Shown piece after piece: positions 12,465 to 27,299 of a stretch of DNA of 64,000 nucleotides. A model generated the notes under the pieces. That model worked only from the letters and a program-made list of their open reading frames with translations. It did not search any database and had not been told where the DNA came from. How positions within the stretch are numbered: position 1 is the first letter of the stretch; each line of letters begins with the position of its first letter. The position numbers and the translations under genes are program-made. This DNA comes from Corylus avellana. Lineage: Eukaryota; Streptophyta; Magnoliopsida; Fagales; Betulaceae. The stretch is from the NCBI RefSeq assembly GCF_901000735.1, contig NC_081543.1, forward strand, positions 28,728,771-28,792,770. The letters run 5' to 3'.

Positions 12465-13215
12465 TTATCGAAGCAAAGGCTAGGACAAAAGAAATAGGAT
12501 CGAGTATAATTAGTTGACCGTATTGCATGTAATACATGATACTAATGTAAAAGGATAGGTGAGACTAGCACCTTTTCGGGCTACTGGGGCACTTGCTCGA
12601 GCAGGTGAAGGACCCACCTATTCTCTTACATTCTCTGCAATACCGATATCTAATGACAGTTGATTCAAATCCAAGGTAAGGTGCCAATAATTATTGCTTC
12701 ATCAAAAAATATTTATTGGATCTGTGACTATATAGCAAACGAAACAGGGTTCAATATATAGGACACTAAAGTGAGAGAATAGGTGAGCCCTGGACCTGTT
12801 CGGCCAACTGCATGCACTTACTTGAGCTACTGGGGCACTTGTTCGACTAGGTGTGAGACTTGCTTACCCTTTCACATTAATCAAAGGCAAAATGCCAACA
12901 ATTATTACTTCATGAAAAAATATTTATTAAAGCAATGACTAGGGTAATAGAAACAAGATCGAATGTTCTTCAAGAGGTAGTTCAATCGGCTGGAAACTAT
13001 GCCTCATAAAGCGGAGGTCACTAATTCGAATCTCTCTTCTCCTTCTTGTATGGACATGTCAAAAAAAAAAAAAAAATTGAGTGTAATTAACTATTTATAT
13101 TGTATATAATACAAGATACTCGTGTGAGAATTGAAAAGATAGGTAAGCCCTGCATCTACAAGTACGTGCGTACGTGTACTTGAATTGGTGATATATGAAA
13201 TTCACCTATCCTCTT
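12465..13215. repeat. Three degenerate tandem units with inverted ends
   Basis: Units start near 12465, 12700 and 12900. They share 'CAATTATT.CTTCAT.AAAAAATATTTATT', 'A..GATCGA.T', 'GATACT.[AG]TGT' and an inner ~90-110-bp element framed by A[GA]GATAGGT[GA]AG and an inverted CACCTATC or CTTACCCTTT. The inner parts (about 12546-12632, 12767-12880 and 13121-13215) look like copies of one small MITE. The third unit is interrupted by a SINE. Confidence 0.6.
12966..13076 (+). mobile_element. tRNA-derived SINE, copy 1
   Basis: About 110 bp with a pol III A-box-like TAGTTCAATCGG, a B-box-like segment ending ATTCGAATC, a pyrimidine-rich tail region, GGACATGTC and a terminal A-tract. It splits the third unit of the surrounding repeat. 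Flanks ATCGAATG and ATTGAGTG look like an aged target duplication. A clearly related copy lies on the opposite strand at 18132-18244, which confirms a dispersed family. Confidence 0.75.
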
Positions 13216-13242
13216 GCAGAAAATATGGCAAAGCAATCGTAC

Positions 13243-13291
13243 AAGAAGAAGAAGGAGGAGGAGGAGTAGGAGGAGGAGAAGGAGGAGAGGT
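13243..13291. repeat. (GAA/GGA)n purine tract upstream of the TCP gene
   Basis: Nearly pure AG tract of GAA then GGA triplets, about 430 bp before the TCP start codon. GA-rich tracts are common in plant core promoters, but no function can be read from the sequence alone. Confidence 0.7.
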
Positions 13292-13426
13292 GGTATTGCT
13301 TTCCGCTAGTGCATGGACCACCAAAGAGAGGTGGTGTCAACCAATAAAATCCACTTGTTAAGCCAGAAAGACAAACCTTTTCCAGACCTTTCTGACACTA
13401 CTCTGTGACCCAATTGGTTGAGACCG

Positions 13427-13496
13427 GGGCCCACCTTCCCCACAGTGGTCCACTAGTTGGGACAGATGACAATCCGAAAGGTCACCCAGTGGGACC
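13427..13496 (+). promoter_or_regulatory. TCP-type binding sites upstream of the TCP gene
   Basis: GGGCCCAC at 13427-13434 and GTGGGACC at 13489-13496 match the class I TCP site GGNCCCAC in forward and reverse orientation. A palindromic GTGGTCCAC lies between them (13445-13453). All are 220-290 bp before the ATG of a class I TCP gene, so self-regulation or cross-regulation is a reasonable inference. Confidence 0.45.
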
Positions 13497-13717
13497 CAAG
13501 ACGTGGCACCCCATCACCACCACAAACCTTCTCTGATCGAATCTACACCGTCCAATCATACCATCCCAAAGCCAATAAATCCGAGGGGCCTGATTCTTTA
13601 TCGTCCATGTCCTCTCTGTTATATTACCGTTTCAGTAACTCCCTCTGACCTCAACCAAAACCAAGCCCTAACTTTCCCTCGAATTCTCGGGAAACAAACG
13701 GTCCAATTTCCCCCGAA

Positions 13718-14821
13718 ATGACGTCGTATCAAGAGCAGGACATGGATCAAGACGACGACGGAGGGGGCACCTCCGATCTCAGCACCAGCACCGGGGACCC
13801 GGAGGAGAACCCTAATCACAAGGGCCTCTCGAAACCAACAAACTTCGAGAATACGATGGCGATTCAGGCCATCCCGTTGAAAGAAGAGCCCTTGGACTCG
13901 GACCCGGACCCGGACCCGGACCTGAAGAACCACCAGGCTCTCCCGCCGGTGACCCCCGCGCAGCCGATCGGGATGGTCCCCGTCGGGATGCCAGTGCCGG
14001 CGGCGAGGCGGTCGTCCACGAAGGACCGGCATACGAAGGTGGAGGGTCGTGGCCGGAGGATCCGAATACCCGCCACTTGCGCCGCCCGGATCTTCCAGCT
14101 GACCCGCGAGCTCGGCCACAAGTCCGACGGCGAGACAGTCCGGTGGCTGCTCGAACACGCCGAGCAGGCCATCATCGAGGCCACCGGCACCGGAACCGTC
14201 CCCGCCATCGCCGTATCAGTCGGCGGCACCCTCAAAATCCCCACCAGCACTACCTCCAACACAACCACAGTCCCTTCATCCACCACCACATCCACCAAGA
14301 AACGAAAACGACCGTCGAACAGCGAATTCGTGGACATAAACGACGCCGTGTCGCAGCCGTCGACTCTGGCGCCGGTTCAGCCCGCCACGCCCGCGGTTCC
14401 TCAGGGTCTGGTCCCGGTCTGGGTCGTGGGGAACTCGGGCATGATGGTCCCAGCCAACGCGTTCTGGATGATCCCCCAGGCCCAGCCTGGACCCTCCTCG
14501 AACCAAAGCCCCCAGATATGGGCCTTCTCTCCCACGGTCTTCAACATGTCGGCCAGGCCTATCTCATCTTTTATCGACGCCAACGTAAATGTTCCCACCG
14601 GCGTGGAGCTGTCGAACTCTGCGGTGAGCACGACCTCCATCGGGGCCAAGGTGGCGAAGAACTCGTCGTCAACGATGGCGGCGAGTGTGAGTTCGGGTGG
14701 TGGGAGTAGTAAGGCTCAGATGCTGAGGGACTTCTCGTTGGAGATTTACGATAAGCAGGAGTTGCAGTTGATGGGTCGGGCTGGGAACCAGCAAACCCTT
14801 TCTTCGTCTTCGAAGCCATGA
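13718..14821 (+). CDS. Class I TCP transcription factor (TCP9/TCP19-like)
   Basis: Intronless gene for a 367-aa nuclear DNA-binding protein. The TCP basic helix-loop-helix domain starts at about residue 106 ([20 protein letters not shown]) and continues through [23 protein letters not shown], the class I (PCF) form with the shortened basic region. It is followed by the conserved [20 protein letters not shown] block typical of the TCP9/TCP19 branch. Class I TCPs bind GGNCCCAC-like sites and regulate growth and cell-cycle genes. The N-terminus is acidic with a repeated Asp-Pro run (about residues 59-67) and a KEEPLD motif. The middle is Ser/Thr/Pro-rich. The C-terminus has an [15 protein letters not shown] helix-like segment. 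Coding GC content is far above the flanks, as usual for this family. The start is the first ATG of the open frame. Paralogue assignment is approximate. Confidence 0.93.
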   Translation: MTSYQEQDMDQDDDGGGTSDLSTSTGDPEENPNHKGLSKPTNFENTMAIQAIPLKEEPLDSDPDPDPDLKNHQALPPVTPAQPIGMVPVGMPVPAARRSSTKDRHTKVEGRGRRIRIPATCAARIFQLTRELGHKSDGETVRWLLEHAEQAIIEATGTGTVPAIAVSVGGTLKIPTSTTSNTTTVPSSTTTSTKKRKRPSNSEFVDINDAVSQPSTLAPVQPATPAVPQGLVPVWVVGNSGMMVPANAFWMIPQAQPGPSSNQSPQIWAFSPTVFNMSARPISSFIDANVNVPTGVELSNSAVSTTSIGAKVAKNSSSTMAASVSSGGGSSKAQMLRDFSLEIYDKQELQLMGRAGNQQTLSSSSKP

Positions 14822-17358
14822 AAATGGAGGGAGAGAAACAGTGGATTAATTAGCGTTCGCAATTTGGGTGCAATTTCCCACTGCACAAGAACAAGATAAT
14901 AAGAATCATGAAACAAATGTAGGGTTTTTTTTTTTTTTTCTTAAATAATTTTCCTGTTCCTCATTTGTGTTACCAAATGGATTAGTGATGTTAATGTTTT
15001 TGTTTCTCTTCCAATTTTCTCGGTAGCCATGAACAAGAACAACTTTTCCTTTTTATAATTTCCTATTAAAACAATTCTCACGCATGGTGCTGTTGGAAAC
15101 CTCTATCTACATTTGTCTTTTTATATAGCATGAATTATAGGAGAATAATTAAGCATGTTTGAAAGAGATCTTTCTCTTTCAAGTTCATTCATATTAAACA
15201 AATTATGTAAATAGTGTTGTGTTACCCGTTTACCTAAACTAAACAAGATTTGAATTAGGATGTTCGCCACTTCAAGTGAGGTGAAATTACTCTTGGAAAG
15301 CTAAAATGTTACTTTTGAAGGGGTTATTACATTTCAAAAAAAAATAATAATAATAAAGTATAAAATTTTAGAATGTCTCTTGTTCTATCCTTGATTTTAA
15401 AGTGAATTGGAAATGCATCATTTTATAATTTAGATTAAATTTTACAGATTTAATAACTTTTATGTTATTACATAATAAATATATAATCATTTTTAAATGA
15501 TATGACATTATCTATACAATTAAATATAACAAAAAAATAAATAAATCATAAAATAGTTCTTCTCTGTCTTACTTAGGATCATATTCATATTCTTTCGGAG
15601 GAATTTTGATACGATTAATTTAACATGATATATTCTTATCTTATATTCATAATTCGATACGAACCCAACCATAAACCCTATTTTTCGTTTGAAATTGTAC
15701 TCACAAATAATGTCAACCTCCTGTCATTTTGTGTGTGTGTGTTTTTTTTTTTTATATAAAAAAAATGGAGAGTTAACAGAGAGCAGAGACAATTGGGTTT
15801 TATCTTTTGGAAAGAAGAATTTTCCCTAACGGGAGTATTTTAAGAAAGTCACTTATATTAAAAAGGCCAAAAAAAAAAAAAAAAGAGTATGTTAAAAAAG
15901 TCATTTTGACCGTACGCAAATGAGATCAAAGCTTCCACGTGCGAATTCGTTTGGGGGTGGGGTGGTCCACCTCCAAATGGTGGGTCAACAAGCCCAATAG
16001 AAAGTTCCCAGCCGCCACCCCACGCTCTCTGAGTGGATGTGACCGACACGTCAATTCTCAGCGTCCATCGTTTCAGAACAATCACCCAATCAGCACGATA
16101 TTTTGTTGAAAAAGACACGCGCTAGCAGGAAGGGCGTGGGAGTGGAGTGGGATTAAAAATGTGATGCCCGTGTAGTGTGGGGGCTACGTTGAAGCTGTCA
16201 TGGATGAGGTACGCGTGCACCGAGGGGCCGTGGGGTCCAACCGGTTGCCCTTCTCTATCGGGTTGGGTGGGGCTCGATATTTGTGGACCCACCGGGGTTT
16301 TTGGGTGGTGGGGCCCGGTGGCTTTGACGATTGAGATGAAAGCACAAAAGCATGGGGCTCCACCGCCTGTTCATCAACCATTTTTTTCGGTGGGGCCCCC
16401 GGCTTCTGTACTACTAGTCTACTATATAGACGGCCATTGTATATCGTGTGGTCCCGGGTCCACCTTCTTTTTTTATGTTTGGGTCGCAGTGGTCCACCTC
16501 ATTGTATGGGACCATGCTTGGAATATTGCGGTCCTCGTGGGTCCTCGTCCGCCATACATATTCTCTAATTATTAAAGGTCGAGCAAATTCTTTCTATTCA
16601 ATTTATTACTTTATTATCATCATTATTTTTTTTAAAAGTGTACGTAATTCTCATGTGTATTTTTATATATTTTAAAAAATATATATTAATTTAATAAATT
16701 GTGATGTAGATAAAAAAAAAAAAGATAAAAAAAAAAGAAAAAAAAGAGCATGACCTAAAGCCACTCGGGTGGGTGGTTTTCTTCTTATTTTGTAAGTGAC
16801 TTGTAGTAAAATTCAAGAGTATAAAATTTGGTATCATCGGATTGACGGGTCGAAAGAATTTATTCAACTCAACTTTTTTTTTTTTTTAAGAGCGGAGGGT
16901 ATTTGGGATTTTCTTTTTGATTACTCCTTCGAGCATGCATAGTACTCCCTTCAAGAAGATTATTATGCAAGTGGAATTTCGAATCTTGGACCAACATAAA
17001 ACTATATGTGTTTTATAAAATGACATGATTGTAATTACGTGAAATTTGTATGAATATTTTTGTCCATCCGTAAATTTCATTAAACAAGAATCATGTTGTG
17101 CATCGAGTTTTGGAAGCACGATTTGAAAAATGATCAATTTCAAGCTTTTTCTTAAAATGCAATTTTGGGCTTTTTGGGATATACAAAAGTGCTTTTGAGA
17201 ATTTTTTTTACGTGCTTAAAAGTGCATTTTAGGATCTCAAAAGCTAAACTAAACAGGCCCTTAACTCTCGGGGTTTAGATGTAGACTTTATTTAATTTTC
17301 AAGATGTGTTAGGTGAGCCCATTATTATTCAACGCTAAAGCTAGAGCCCTTTCATGTT
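14822..17358. other. Gene-free region with a GC-rich island
   Basis: AT-rich except for about 15940-16560, which is GC-rich and carries many GTGGNCC / GGNCCCAC-like words (for example near 16268-16320 and 16393-16510). Open frames there have no conserved blocks, biased Gly/Pro/Trp composition and no splice partners. It resembles an orphan promoter or decayed repeat rather than a gene. A fragment ending AAACTAAACAGGCCC before TTA near 17250-17263 looks like one end of a Harbinger-type MITE. Confidence 0.5.
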
Positions 17359-17521
17359 AGAGTAATTCTATTCATCACTCATCTCATTCCCCTCACATTA
17401 CCCCCAAAGCCTATGTGACATGGTCCCTTCAATCAAAACGTCAATCTTCATGCATCAAATGATATGAGAACCATACTATGTAAACTTTGGGGGATAAAGT
17501 AGTAATGTATAGTATTACTCT
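17359..17521. mobile_element. Short MITE-like element
   Basis: About 163 bp, beginning AGAGTAATTCTATTCAT and ending in the near inverse ATGTATAGTATTACTCT. No coding content. The target duplication is unclear. Confidence 0.45.
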
Positions 17522-18131
17522 TCGTGCTAATTACATTTTATACATGAATCATCTAATTTACAAAGATTAAGCTCCAATTAATTATAATTGATTTTAGACT
17601 CATTGATTCCATCTATAATTGAACAATTGAGCAATGGCCATACTCCTACCCACCTTATTCTTTGATATTGCCATGTCACGTCAGCTAAAAAAAAATGTTC
17701 ACACCACCCCCTTTTAGTCGGTTCCATCCATAATCACCAAATTTGATGCACAACTACCCTTGGAGGTTTAACTGGAGCGGCCAACCACCTCCAGCCTTAC
17801 ATGAGAGAAGCTGACTAGTACTATTTTATATAAGTAATGATACTCTTCGCACTAATTTATCACATCAATTTCATACTAGTCGATGTGAAGTAGTTTAGGT
17901 AACTTTTCACATCAATCACTTAAAAACAAACAAATAAATAAATAAACTACTTAAAATAAAATAAAAATTACTCTATTCGTATTTAAAATAGGTGAGGAGA
18001 CAAAGCTATTATTAAAATATCGTATTTGCTATTTGTAAACCCTTTCCTACTTTTGATATGGCTACGTACTTTTTGCCTACCTTGAAAAGCAAATAAATTT
18101 TGTCACATGTTGCCTTTCTAAAGATACATGA

Positions 18132-18244
18132 TTTTTTTTTTTTTTTTTTGACATGTCCACACAAGAGAGGGGGAGGGAGATTCAAACTAGTGACCTTCGC
18201 TTCATTAGGCGTGGTCCTAGCCGATTGATCTACCTCTTGGAGAC
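18132..18244 (-). mobile_element. tRNA-derived SINE, copy 2
   Basis: Reverse-strand copy of the 12966-13076 SINE. Read on the minus strand it has CCAAGAGGTAGATCAATCGG (A-box region), a B-box-like GTTTGAATC, a CT-rich tail, GGACATGTC and a poly(A) tract. A perfect 10-bp target duplication, AGATACATGA, lies at 18122-18131 and 18245-18254, showing retroposition of a discrete unit. Confidence 0.85.
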
Positions 18245-18254
18245 AGATACATGA

Positions 18255-20153
18255 AATTTTGGTTGGAGGACAAAGATTTTGATACGGACCTCCACATTTT
18301 TAGTGTAAATTATGATTTTTAATGTTAACAAGCTTTTCAGAAACTCGGGGTTAGATTTCACTTTCATTACGATGGGAGAGGTTATTCTTAATATTTAATT
18401 AAGCTTGGTCTCACATGTTATTAGGTTACATTGATCTATTAATCTAAAATGATTAGTGAAGTTACAATTAGCTAGGTTGTGTTGGCATGAGCATTGTGTA
18501 AGTGAAAATGCTCTCTGTGTTTGATTTTTCTGAGCGTGCGGAGCACTTAGACTATAGATTTTGTGGATATCGATCTAGTAGTATGCTCCCCCGTTTGAAG
18601 ATCTATGCATGAGGTACTGCATTTATTTTATTCCGCTGTCTATATTTCTAACAGAAATCAATATAGACTTAACACATTTAAAATCTAATCATTCAAGATG
18701 GGTAATCTTGAATGATTAAAAAAAAAATCAGAGCTTTTGAAGCAATGAAAAGTTGTCAACTAAACAGTACCCTATAAAAGTGGGCCTTGAAAGTGTTTCT
18801 GGGCCTACAGGAGTTGAAGCTGTCAGATCACTCAAACATAATATTTATTGACAGCTGTAGAAGGGGGCCCATCGTTGGGCCCAAAGCTATATCACTAGTG
18901 GGCCCAAGATAGTTGGGCTGTCTTCTTGATTTCGGAAAGAGCCGAATACTCAAAAAGTCAAATAGGAGAAGAGAAGCACATAACATAAGCAAATATTAAT
19001 GGAATATGATCCTCTTGATTCCTCTCCATTTAAGAGAAGGTTGGTGAAGTAAATAATGTAGATCTATAGGCCTGAAATTTTAGTTTGAGAGTTGTACTTG
19101 TTACAATATTAATTAGATATGAATAAATTCATATTTTTTTATCTATAAAAAAAGTTATGATTTTTTTAAAAATTTTAATTTAATTTAATTTAATTTTTTT
19201 TAATCGAAATAAGCTTTTGAAATAACTCATAATTAAACAATATACCAGCAAAAGTCCTAAATTCATTGTGTATTCCTAATTTGTCTCTTATTTCAATTAA
19301 AAATTTAATATATTGAGGAGTCTCATCTAATGGGAGAGCGCACGCGTGCGCGCACACACACGTGAGAGAGAGAGAGAGAGTGTTGAAATATCAATTTAAT
19401 GATTAAATTTGATATTTTCTATCAACTTAAAAGCTTTACCTTTTTTCTAATGGTCATATTTTTAAAAATTCGTCTTTTCTTGACGGTTATATTTTTCTTA
19501 TTTTCCAACAAAAGATTAAATATAATAAATTTTAATAATTCATGAAATTCACGACAAAAATAAATAAATAAAAAGAGTCAGTCCATTGAGTGTTTTTGGC
19601 CAGAAGGGAAAAAAGTCATGAAGTTCCCATTTGTTATAACATTTTTGACACTCAATTTTTTTTTTTTTTTTTTTTAAATGTTGAATTTGTTTTAAAAGCA
19701 ATAATGAATTCATTAAAAAAAAAAGTCACACAAAACACTTAATAAACTAACAAATTTTTTATGAGAGATGTCACACACATCGATACTAGAGTCTTAAAAA
19801 CCAACCAAGATAGTGGCTTCTATAGTTTAGTCAATGAGATATTTTGTCCAGAGAATGATAATTATTTGGTGTGAAAGGTTATATTATTTTTTGGTGTTTT
19901 AAGCTTAGGTGTCTGCTTCATATTTGAGAGTGCAAAACACCCGGTCTATACCAAGACCTAATTGAAGTTATTCTCTTTTAAATACTTAAGATGTTCTAAT
20001 TACAAAGTTAAAAAATAATAAAAATGAAATTATATGAGTTTGGCTTGTTTAAGAAATAAGTTTAGTTTTTTTGTTTTGTTTCATATCGGTTCATTTATTA
20101 AACAAATCGAACTTGAGTCGAGTTTATATGAGTTGAACTCGAGTTGTTTACGA
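18255..20153. other. Gene-free spacer with microsatellites
   Basis: Contains a short CACACA/(GA)n tract near 19351-19380, long T-tracts, and a perfect 14-bp-stem hairpin at 18686-18718. No coding signal recognised. Confidence 0.45.
18686..18718. repeat. Perfect inverted repeat, 14-bp stem, 5-nt loop
   Basis: TAATCATTCAAGAT, then GGGTA, then ATCTTGAATGATTA, followed by an A-tract. It could be a chance palindrome or a MITE remnant. No adjacent gene ends here. Confidence 0.7.
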
Positions 20154-21010
20154 TGTAACATCAGAGTCCTGCATGGGGAAGATGAGTCATCTACATAAAG
20201 TGGGTGGTTCATAAAGACACATATAGGTGTTAAGTCTAAACATTTCTTACTTACTAGGTGAAACTTGACTATATAAGTGATTTTAGAAAAGTTTCAAAAT
20301 TGACTATTCATTTTGAAGTAATAGTGCAAATATGGTTAACGCTTTTCTTTGGTCGTTAAAAATGGTATTAGGGCCACTTAGTAATTATGAGTGGTACTGG
20401 AGCACTAAATAGCATGGCCCTAATGAAGAAGTTAGGGGTTTAGGGGGGGTGGGGGAATGGGAAACTGTAACATCCCAGTCCAACATTAGGAAGATGAATT
20501 GCACACCTAGAGTTGGTGGTTTATAAAGACACTGATGGGTGCTAACTTCTAAGTCTCACATTACTTACTTACTAGGTGAAACTTAACTTTATAAGTGGTT
20601 CTATAGAAACTCCAAAATTGATTAGTCCTTTAGGGTGATAGTGCAGATGTGACTAACGCTTTCCCTAGGTCGTTAAAAATGGTATCAGAGCCACTTAGTA
20701 TTGCCATGTAGTGCATGACCCTGATAAGGAAGTCATAGGCTTATGGGAGAATTGTAACACCTCGGTCCCATATTAGAAAGATGAGTTGCTCATATAAAGT
20801 GGGTGGTTTCTAAAGACACTTATGAATACTAAGTCTCATATTATTTACTTACTAATTACTATGTGAAACATTGCGAAAAATAAAAACTAAAAAAAATTAC
20901 TATGCGAAACTGTTTTTTATAAATGATTCTAGGGAAACTCCAAATTGACTTAATTAGTCATTTTGGGGTGATGGCACGAATTTGACTAGCGTTTTCCTTG
21001 AGTCGCTACA
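20154..21010 (+). mobile_element. TRIM retrotransposon array, three LTRs and two interiors
   Basis: Three similar LTR-like units of about 205-258 bp start TGTAACA (20154, 20466, 20753). They share GATGAGTTGC, GTGGGTGGTT, TAAAGACACT, ACTTACTAGGTGAAACTT, ATAGTGCA and end near GGTCGTTAAAA or GTCGCTACA. After the first two LTRs come primer-binding sites: TGGTATTAGGGC (20363) and TGGTATCAGAGCC (20680), the tRNA-Met type. Each leads into a ~75-110-bp interior. A G-rich polypurine tract precedes the second LTR (about 20441-20463). This LTR-int-LTR-int-LTR layout is known for TRIM elements. No proteins are encoded. Confidence 0.85.
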
Positions 21011-21311
21011 CTACATTCACCTTTTATTAATGGGGAGTATTAGAGTATTAATTAAATAATTAAATCAATAATTTCTTATTAGTCTAAGTTGGGCAACTAG
21101 TAATTTAACATGATACGTACGTAACATAACAGATTTAACATGGTATTAGAACGGAATAAATAGTTTTGTACTCTCATTCTTGTAAAACAAAGTGTACGGA
21201 ATCTCCAAAATTGCAAGGCCCGGCCGGTAATTGAGTTCAAGATATGCATCATACATTGTTGCAAACGTTACTTAAAATTGTCGATAACAACAAAAAGAAA
21301 ATCACGTACAG

Positions 21312-21316
<5 letters not shown>

Positions 21317-21345
<29 letters not shown>
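21317..21345. repeat. (CA)n microsatellite
   Basis: About 14 CA repeats followed by a short TA run, roughly 300 bp upstream of the first subtilase copy. Confidence 0.85.
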
Positions 21346-21352
<7 letters not shown>

Positions 21353-21554
21353 GATTTTTGAGCAAGTGACGACATATACTAGAACTTAAATAGACGACGC
21401 AAAGACAACAAATTCCTAGTTTATGTTTATCTTCAACTTCTGTTGTTTAACATGATTTGTCGACAATAACAAAACCAGAAACATCCACAGATTAGCCGGT
21501 GAAGCTCCATAAGAAATGCTGCAAACGGCGGACACAACAACTTTCAACTTCTCT

Positions 21555-21562
21555 TATATAAA
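21555..21562 (+). promoter_or_regulatory. TATA box of subtilase copy 1
   Basis: TATATAAA, 75 bp before the ATG. The same TCTCTTATATAAA context recurs before copy 2 (33726-33733), so the promoter core was part of the duplicated unit. Confidence 0.6.
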
Positions 21563-21636
21563 CATATACCTTAAAACTTTTATTTCTCAAGTCATTAACT
21601 TAATTAACACTCTATATTGAACAAAGTTCAATAGCA

Positions 21637-25141
<3,505 letters not shown>

Positions 25142-26156
25142 AACCCATCCATGGATTCTTTCAAACCATGCAGCGGTTTGTGTGCATTTAAGATGGCATG
25201 TCAGCTTTGTACTGCCTCTACAATATTGAAATAAAACTCGAACAAGACTGCTAAATGTTCATGGCACTTCTCTCTCTCTCTCTCTCTCTCACACGGATCA
25301 TTGGCATTGCTCACGAAGGGCCGAAGATATCACCAAAAACCCAAACTTCTTAAAAAAAAAAGAGAGAAGAGAAAAATGGAAAATAAAATGAACCCAGTGG
25401 ATGTTCGAGCTTGAACAGGTTTTGGCATGTGATTGAGATACTCAGAAACAATTTCCAAAACTTAATTTGGAAAAAAAATACTTAGGCCCCCTGAATTTCC
25501 CCTAGGATCATTGACAAACCCTTTATTTTCCCCTAAAATACTTAGGATCATAAAATAGGTATAAACTATTTTTATAGAGACCTTTCTGCAGAAAATTAGA
25601 AGAACTTTTTTACGATGTTAAGAAAATATACTTAATTTTCAACTTTATATATATATACACACACAACTTTTTTAGTATGTGTTACTTTTCAAATGTTTAA
25701 AAATCTAACAAAATTGGCAGGAGTCTAAACTTAACAACATTGGATTCCCAAGTAAAGGAAGAAAAGTAGACGTCACAGCAGGCACCCATGACCCATGTGC
25801 TACTGTGAGATTCCCTGGATATTTTTACCTTTATGCCTATTGTGTCCGTCTATAAATTATATTGTAAGAGGTTCAAGATGAAAGATCATCGGAAAACCTA
25901 GTCTTACCTTTGTAAGTTTGTTTCCTAGTATGTCCGGCAAAGAACACCCTTTATAGTCTAGGGTCGCAGTGACCAGAGAAGCCGTGGATAGGCGTTAAGG
26001 CTGTGGCCGGAATCGGAGAAGACGATCAGTCCCAAGAGCAGGAAAAGGCGTAGATGACCAAGAATTCCCGAGAAAGAGATTGAGGGAGTGGCAATTGCGG
26101 AAGTCAGGTGAACCCTACTTTTATTATTAGAGAAGTGTTTATAGATTTGTGCCTAG
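25142..26156. other. 3' flank of subtilase copy 1 and spacer
   Basis: Begins with a 3' UTR almost identical to that of copy 2, including a (CT)n tract (about 25269-25290) and a GGCATTGCTCACGAAGGG segment. Beyond about 25330 it is AT-rich without recognised genes. From about 25940 it becomes purine-rich and may be the leading part of the coding relic that follows. Confidence 0.55.
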
Positions 26157-27249
26157 ATGAACCGAAGGATTCGTTATCAAAATCAGAAGAAGATGGCTTA
26201 CCCAGAAAATCAGAAGAAAATGCCTGTTATCCCTATTAATACTGTAGGAATATACCTTAATCTAGATAATGTTGAAGATAGGAAACAAGGCTTAGAAGAA
26301 TGGAGACGTCAGATGGAGATATGCTTTGCTCACAATCCAAATTGGGATGCAAAGAATTGCCATAGATATGCAGAACTTAGCCTAGAAGGAAATGTAGCAC
26401 AGTTCCTTAAATCCTTGAAGGAAAGCAAAGATCCTGAGCATGTTGCTAGAAAAGAAAGACTTGTTAATGAATCGAGTGAAGAAAGAAGCGTAGATGCTTA
26501 CGTGAGACTCTTTGAAGCAGAATTCATAGGGTTTAACCTAGAATCAGAAAAGGAACGAGCTGAAAGACAGCTTAGTTTACTAAGAATTCGTTATCAAAAT
26601 CAGAAGAAGGTGGCTTACCCAGAAAATCAGAAGAAGATGCCTGTTATTCCTATTACAACTGTAGGAATATACCTTAATCTAGATAATGTTGTAACTAAGA
26701 AACAAGGCTTAGAAGCATGGAGACGTCATATGGAGATATGCTTTGCTCACTATCCAAGTTGGGATCAAAGAATTGCCATAGATATGCAGAACTTAGCCTA
26801 AAAGGAAAATGTAGCACAGTTCCTTAAATCCTTGAAGAAAACCAAAAATCCTAAGTATGTTGCTAGAAAAGAAAGACTTGTTAATGAATCGAGTGAAGAA
26901 AGAAGCGTAGGTGCTTACGTGAGACTCTTTGAAGCAGAATTCATAGGGTCTAGAGTAGAATCAGAAAAGGAACGAGCTGAAAGACAGCTTAGTTTGCTAA
27001 GAATTCGTGACATTGAAGAAATTTTACCTAGATGGTTATTTTAGAAAGATTCCTTTGATTGGAGATGCCCTTTTAGACAGTTATAGTAGATGGACAGGGG
27101 AAAATGGAGTTAAAGCAGATACACTTGGAGAAAGAATTAGCTTTGCTATGGCTTACATAATTAAAGAGAAGAATAGCATAGATGAAATTTTTGCAGAAAA
27201 TTGGATAAATAGAAATTATGAAGATACGTCTTCAGATTCTGAGGACTAA
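26157..27249 (+). pseudogene. Duplicated gag/coat-like coding relic, origin unclear
   Basis: A charged, Lys/Glu-rich reading with two tandem in-frame 417-bp units, each carrying a GIYLNLDNV motif, a Trp-Arg-Arg helix, EICFAH, QFLKSLK, ARKERLVNESSEERS and EAEFIG. It is followed, after a one-base shift near 27018, by KIPLIGDALLDSYSRW and an acidic Asp/Ser tail. The second unit has compensating single-base indels and a stop near 26799. The style (helical charged repeats, then an acid C-terminus, no introns) recalls the capsid region of an LTR retroelement or an endogenous caulimovirid, but I cannot name the family. Not a functional gene as it stands. Confidence 0.4.
26169..27002 (+). repeat. Two tandem 417-bp units inside the relic
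   Basis: Unit 1 (26169-26585) and unit 2 (26586-27002) both start ATTCGTTATCAAAATCAGAA. The downstream sequence resumes with ATTCG at 27003. The period is exactly 139 codons and most differences are single bases, so this is a recent duplication that kept frame when made. Confidence 0.85.
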
Positions 27250-27299
27250 AAGCAAATTATGATTCAGATTCAATGGGAGATAAGTACCAGAATTATGGG

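Noticed and set aside
13619..14819. Several large open frames overlapping the TCP gene in other frames and on the minus strand
   Set aside because: GC-rich coding DNA lacks stops in shadow frames. The only frame with family motifs is the TCP one.
16177..16575. 132-codon open frame in the GC-rich island
   Set aside because: Trp/Gly/Pro-biased composition, no homologous blocks and no exon partners.
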